Positions 6,600-7,920 of a DNA stretch of 7,920 nt are shown one piece after another. Origin of the DNA: Acetivibrio sp964466645 (GTDB lineage: Bacteria; Bacillota; Clostridia; Acetivibrionales; Acetivibrionaceae). The notes under the pieces were generated by a model. The model was not told the DNA's origin and did no database searches. It worked only from the letters and a program-made list of their open reading frames with translations. A program made the translations under genes and the position numbers. The stretch's first letter is position 1. Each line of letters opens with the position of its first letter. The stretch covers positions 1 to 7,920 of the forward strand of contig CAYXPB010000245.1 of assembly GCA_964466645.1 (NCBI GenBank). The letters are read 5' to 3'.

Positions 6600-6911
6600 T
6601 TAAAGCTTTATTTCGATGTCAACACCAGCCGGTAAATCCAATCTCATAAGTGCATCTACTGTTTTAGGTGTCGGCAACAGTATATCGATTAATCTCTTGT
6701 GTGTTCTCATTTCAAACTGCTCACGAGAATCTTTATACTTATGTGGAGCTCTTAATATTGTAATAATTTCCTTTTCAGTAGGTAGCGGCACCGGCCCCGA
6801 CACTTGTGCCCCAGTTCTCTTTGCAGTATCAACTATCTTCTCAGCTGACTGGTCAAGAACCTGATGATCAAATGCTTTCAATCTGATTCTGATTTTCTGT
6901 TTGTTTGCCAT
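6600..6911 (-). CDS. rpsJ: 30S ribosomal protein S10 (NusE)
   Basis: S10 is a small-subunit head protein; as NusE it also partners NusB in antitermination complexes and links NusG to the ribosome. The 103-residue product matches the family (102-103). Visible blocks are KIRIRLKAFDHQVLDQSAEK (about 6-25), GAQVSGPVPLPTEKEIITIL (about 34-53), and the signature FEMRTHKRLIDILLPT (about 66-81), ending DLPAGVDIEIKL. The loop between the second and third blocks is where NusB binds in other species. ATG at 6911 has AAGGAGG 7 nt upstream. It is the first gene of the operon and is preceded by a long structured leader. Confidence 0.98.
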   Translation of the reverse strand: MANKQKIRIRLKAFDHQVLDQSAEKIVDTAKRTGAQVSGPVPLPTEKEIITILRAPHKYKDSREQFEMRTHKRLIDILLPTPKTVDALMRLDLPAGVDIEIKL

Positions 6912-7186
6912 ACATAATCCTCCTTAAATTTGTTACGTACAACAAGATTTTCTCTGTACACTATGCCGGGTGTTTCCTGCTTGCTTGTATAAAAACCCAG
7001 GATAAATAACATGCCAAAAAGGCAGTTAAAACCTGGGCTAAAAATAAACAAATTAATACACAGTTCATATACATCGCAAAATGTACAGTGACTTGTCGCC
7101 CGGTTTCTTAGAATCGGACATTCTCCACAAAAGTTACCTACTTAATAGTAGCAATCTCCTGTTTCATCGTATGCCACGTCACAACA
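6912..7186 (-). promoter_or_regulatory. S10-operon leader RNA with structured 5' domain
   Basis: About 275 nt of transcribed, non-coding leader lies between the predicted promoter and rpsJ. The 5' part folds on paper into a closed domain. The basal helix is AATGT/ACATT (7188-7184 with 7084-7080) plus GTGAC/GTCAC (7182-7178 with 7092-7088). Hairpin A is at 7161-7128, with a stem of about 14 bp, two bulges and an ATTA loop. Hairpin B is at 7124-7110 (AGAAT-GTCCG-ATTCT). The unpaired joining segment GAAACCGGGC (7107-7098) is complementary to the terminator arm further downstream. A small TTGTT/AACAA hairpin (6945-6930) lies just before the rpsJ SD. I recognise no named riboswitch or T-box motif. 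In E. coli L4 regulates this operon through its leader; whether that holds here is unknown. The 5' end is estimated from the promoter. Confidence 0.6.
6989..7038 (-). terminator. Intrinsic terminator inside the S10 leader (candidate attenuator)
   Basis: The outer stem GCCCAGG (7038-7032) pairs with CCTGGGT (7001-6995). Above it an inner stem pairs TAAC with GTTA and TGCC with GGCA, with a single bulged T, capped by a TTTTT loop. A TTTTTATA tract follows directly (6995-6988). It lies about 77 nt upstream of the rpsJ start and about 150 nt downstream of the predicted promoter, so it would stop transcripts of the operon before any gene unless prevented. I see no good promoter between it and rpsJ. 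It might simply end an upstream transcript, but the neighbouring gene already has its own terminator. Confidence 0.7.
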
Positions 7187-7192
7187 TTCAAT

Positions 7193-7221
7193 ATTTTACT
7201 ACATAATTATGAATATTTCAA
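7193..7221 (-). promoter_or_regulatory. Predicted sigma-A promoter of the S10 operon
   Basis: TTGAAA at 7221-7216 and TAAAAT at 7198-7193 are separated by exactly 17 nt, each one mismatch from the TTGACA/TATAAT consensus. Directly upstream, 7226-7250 is almost pure A on the transcribed-sense strand (two long A runs), resembling an UP element as seen at strong ribosomal promoters. The predicted transcript start is a purine at about 7185-7188. This places the 5' end just where the leader's basal helix begins, which supports the call. Confidence 0.7.
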
Positions 7222-7244
7222 GTACTTTTTTTATTTTTTTTTTG

Positions 7245-7285
7245 ATTATAAATTTGAACATATCACCCTTCAGGTGAACTTTCAA
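7245..7285 (-). promoter_or_regulatory. Possible second, upstream promoter with a small dyad
   Basis: TTGAAA (7285-7280) and TATGTT (7262-7257) are 17 nt apart. A perfect TATAAT also occurs at 7250-7245, but its -35 (CTGAAG) is poor. The spacer of the first pair contains the dyad TCACC-N5-GGTGA (7263-7277), which could be an operator or chance. Tandem promoters are common at ribosomal operons, but support here is weaker than for the downstream promoter. Confidence 0.3.
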
Positions 7286-7420
7286 AATGCAAATTCCTAT
7301 ACTATCAAGTTAAAGTGACGGTAAAATTATGGCAAAATATATTAAGTGTTGATAAATTTCTTCAATGCTAATATCCCCGTGCAACAGATTAGGTGATTTC
7401 TAAAAAATAACTGGTCAATG

Positions 7421-7491
7421 GGTGTTTCAAAAAAGCTGATTTTATCGGGTTGAAACTATATACATTGACTAATGAATTTTTTTGAAACACC
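7421..7491. repeat. Inverted repeat, 14-bp perfect arms
   Basis: GGTGTTTCAAAAAA (7421-7434) and its exact reverse complement TTTTTTGAAACACC (7478-7491) flank a 43-nt loop. It lies between the terminator of the Fn3-type gene and the S10 promoter. As RNA it would form a stem with a large loop, and neither side has the compact GC stem plus U-tract of a standard terminator. It might also be the ends of a tiny mobile relic; I see no target-site duplication. Confidence 0.6.
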
Positions 7492-7533
7492 TTATTAAGC
7501 AAATATCTATATATATTCAATAATCTCTTATCA

Positions 7534-7577
7534 AGAACAAAAAACCCTCTAGATAAACTAGAAGGTTTTTCTGTTCT
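7534..7577 (-). terminator. Intrinsic terminator of the Fn3-type gene
   Basis: Read on the minus strand, CCTTCTAG (7565-7558) and CTAGAGGG (7552-7545) pair over 8 bp around a TTTAT loop. The stem is extended by A5/T5 and then, past a small bulge, by AGAAC/GTTCT. A TTTTTTGTT tract follows the GC part. It begins 4 nt after the TAA of the upstream CDS. The A/T flanks are symmetrical, so it may also work on the plus strand. Confidence 0.9.
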
Positions 7578-7581
7578 CAAT

Positions 7582-7920
7582 TTATTTTGATATTTTAACA
7601 AAATTACTGAAATACGATGTCCTATTTCCATTACTATCAACAAAGGCTACACAATAATCATAATCTCCTAAAAGAGTTGTAATCGTTTGCACATTATTAG
7701 TTCCCGTTTCAATAACCTTTGTTGGCACTTCATTCGAACCAGTTGGCCTTCTATATATAGCATAAGTCTTATCTTGGACACTAGTCCATTTAAATTGAAC
7801 TAATAAACCAGCGCTGTTAGTTGCTCTAAAGTTTGTAGGAGCACTTTCAAACCTTTCAGCTGTAGATATCCTGCTATATCCAGATAACCTATTTCCATTA
7901 CCATCAACAATTGCAACACA
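7582..7920 (-). CDS. C-terminal end of a protein with fibronectin type III-like repeats (5' end outside window)
   Basis: An open frame enters from the right edge and ends at TAA (7584-7582); 112 residues are visible. They comprise the tail of one repeat (CVAIVDGNGNRLSGYSRIS) and one complete final repeat (APTNFRATNSAG to the C-terminus). The latter has the Fn3-like pattern: a proline at the domain start, VQFKWTSVQDKTYAIYRR with the core tryptophan, and DYDYCVAFVDSNGNRTSYFS with the core tyrosine strand. The repeat spacing is 89 residues. Such repeats usually sit in secreted or surface proteins that bind polysaccharide or other proteins, so an extracellular product is likely; the N-terminus needed to prove this is not visible. 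No sorting signal (LPXTG), membrane segment or dockerin appears at the C-terminus. The gene has its own terminator and is not part of the S10 operon. Confidence 0.8.
   Translation of the reverse strand, partial: CVAIVDGNGNRLSGYSRISTAERFESAPTNFRATNSAGLLVQFKWTSVQDKTYAIYRRPTGSNEVPTKVIETGTNNVQTITTLLGDYDYCVAFVDSNGNRTSYFSNFVKISK
7621..7653 (-). repeat. Coding direct repeat, copy 1 (last Fn3-like unit)
   Basis: These 33 nt match 7888-7920 at 29 positions. Both encode the C-VA-x-VD-x-NGNR strand of successive Fn3-like units; the offset is 267 nt, exactly 89 codons. It shows tandem domain duplication within the gene. Confidence 0.85.
7888..7920 (-). repeat. Coding direct repeat, copy 2 (penultimate Fn3-like unit)
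   Basis: This is the second copy of the 33-nt segment at 7621-7653, cut by the right edge of the window. The high DNA-level match suggests the units arose by fairly recent duplication or are kept alike by gene conversion. Confidence 0.8.

Larger units (their letters stand above)
7222..7533. other. AT-rich intergenic region without a recognisable gene
   Basis: No coding sequence on either strand looks real here: frames are short, AT-rich and lack ribosome binding sites. The stretch holds the A-tract and weak promoter elements near 7226-7285 and the 14-bp inverted repeat at 7421-7491. The rest (about 7290-7420) shows nothing I can name. The elongation-factor Tu gene often found upstream of rpsJ is not present in this window. 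Confidence 0.6.

Noticed and set aside
6954..7103. Other long-range leader pairings: CCGGG (7103-7099) with CCCGG (6970-6966), and CTGTACA (7088-7082) with TGTACAG (6960-6954)
   Set aside because: They are only 5 and 7 bp, cross each other, and TGTACA is self-complementary, so pairings of this size are expected by chance; neither disrupts the terminator. The ten-pair antiterminator is far better supported.
6912..7533. tRNA, T-box leader, named riboswitch, CRISPR or insertion sequence in the upstream region
   Set aside because: I looked for cloverleaf arms, the T-box consensus, regularly spaced repeats and transposase remnants, and found none.
7389..7643. An 84-codon minus-strand frame spanning the terminator
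   Set aside because: It runs out of frame through the end of the Fn3-type gene, then through its terminator hairpin and the inverted repeat; it has no ribosome binding site and no recognisable protein features.

Overview
The window is the S10-spc ribosomal-protein superoperon of a low-GC Gram-positive bacterium, all on the minus strand. Clostridia is the best guess. The evidence is the AT-rich DNA, strong AAGGAGG-type Shine-Dalgarno (SD) sites on nearly every gene, a short four-cysteine S14, a four-cysteine L24, and L22/L23 sequences of clostridial type. I cannot name the genus.

Layout in transcription order (right to left). At 7582-7920 lies the C-terminal end of an unrelated protein with fibronectin type III-like repeats, closed by a strong hairpin terminator at 7534-7577. 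Next, 7222-7533 is AT-rich DNA without a gene, holding one 14-bp inverted repeat and possible upstream promoter elements. A sigma-A-type promoter (TTGAAA-17-TAAAAT, 7193-7221) preceded by a long A-tract then starts a leader RNA of about 275 nt (6912-7186). Fifteen genes follow with spacers of 94 nt or less: rpsJ, rplC, rplD, rplW, rplB, rpsS, rplV, rpsC, rplP, rpmC, rpsQ, rplN, rplX, rplE and the start of rpsN, which runs off the left edge. This is the classical bacterial order with no gene missing or inserted. Two junctions are TAATG overlaps (rplD/rplW and rpsC/rplP), and rplP and rpmC overlap by 11 nt, which suggests translational coupling.

The genes encode small-subunit proteins S10, S19, S3, S17 and S14 and large-subunit proteins L3, L4, L23, L2, L22, L16, L29, L14, L24 and L5. 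L22, L23, L24 and L29 together line the exit of the nascent-peptide tunnel.

The most interesting part is the leader. Its 5' half can fold into a closed domain with a basal helix and two hairpins, and its 3' half holds an intrinsic terminator ahead of rpsJ. A ten-base segment of the 5' domain is complementary to the 5' arm of that terminator, so terminator and antiterminator can exclude each other. This predicts transcription attenuation of the whole operon. Secondary points are an unusually long N-terminal extension on L22, a C-terminal tail on L23, four non-ATG starts, and the Fn3-type neighbour. I see no phage, CRISPR, insertion sequence or tRNA. The protein-coding content is otherwise ordinary.
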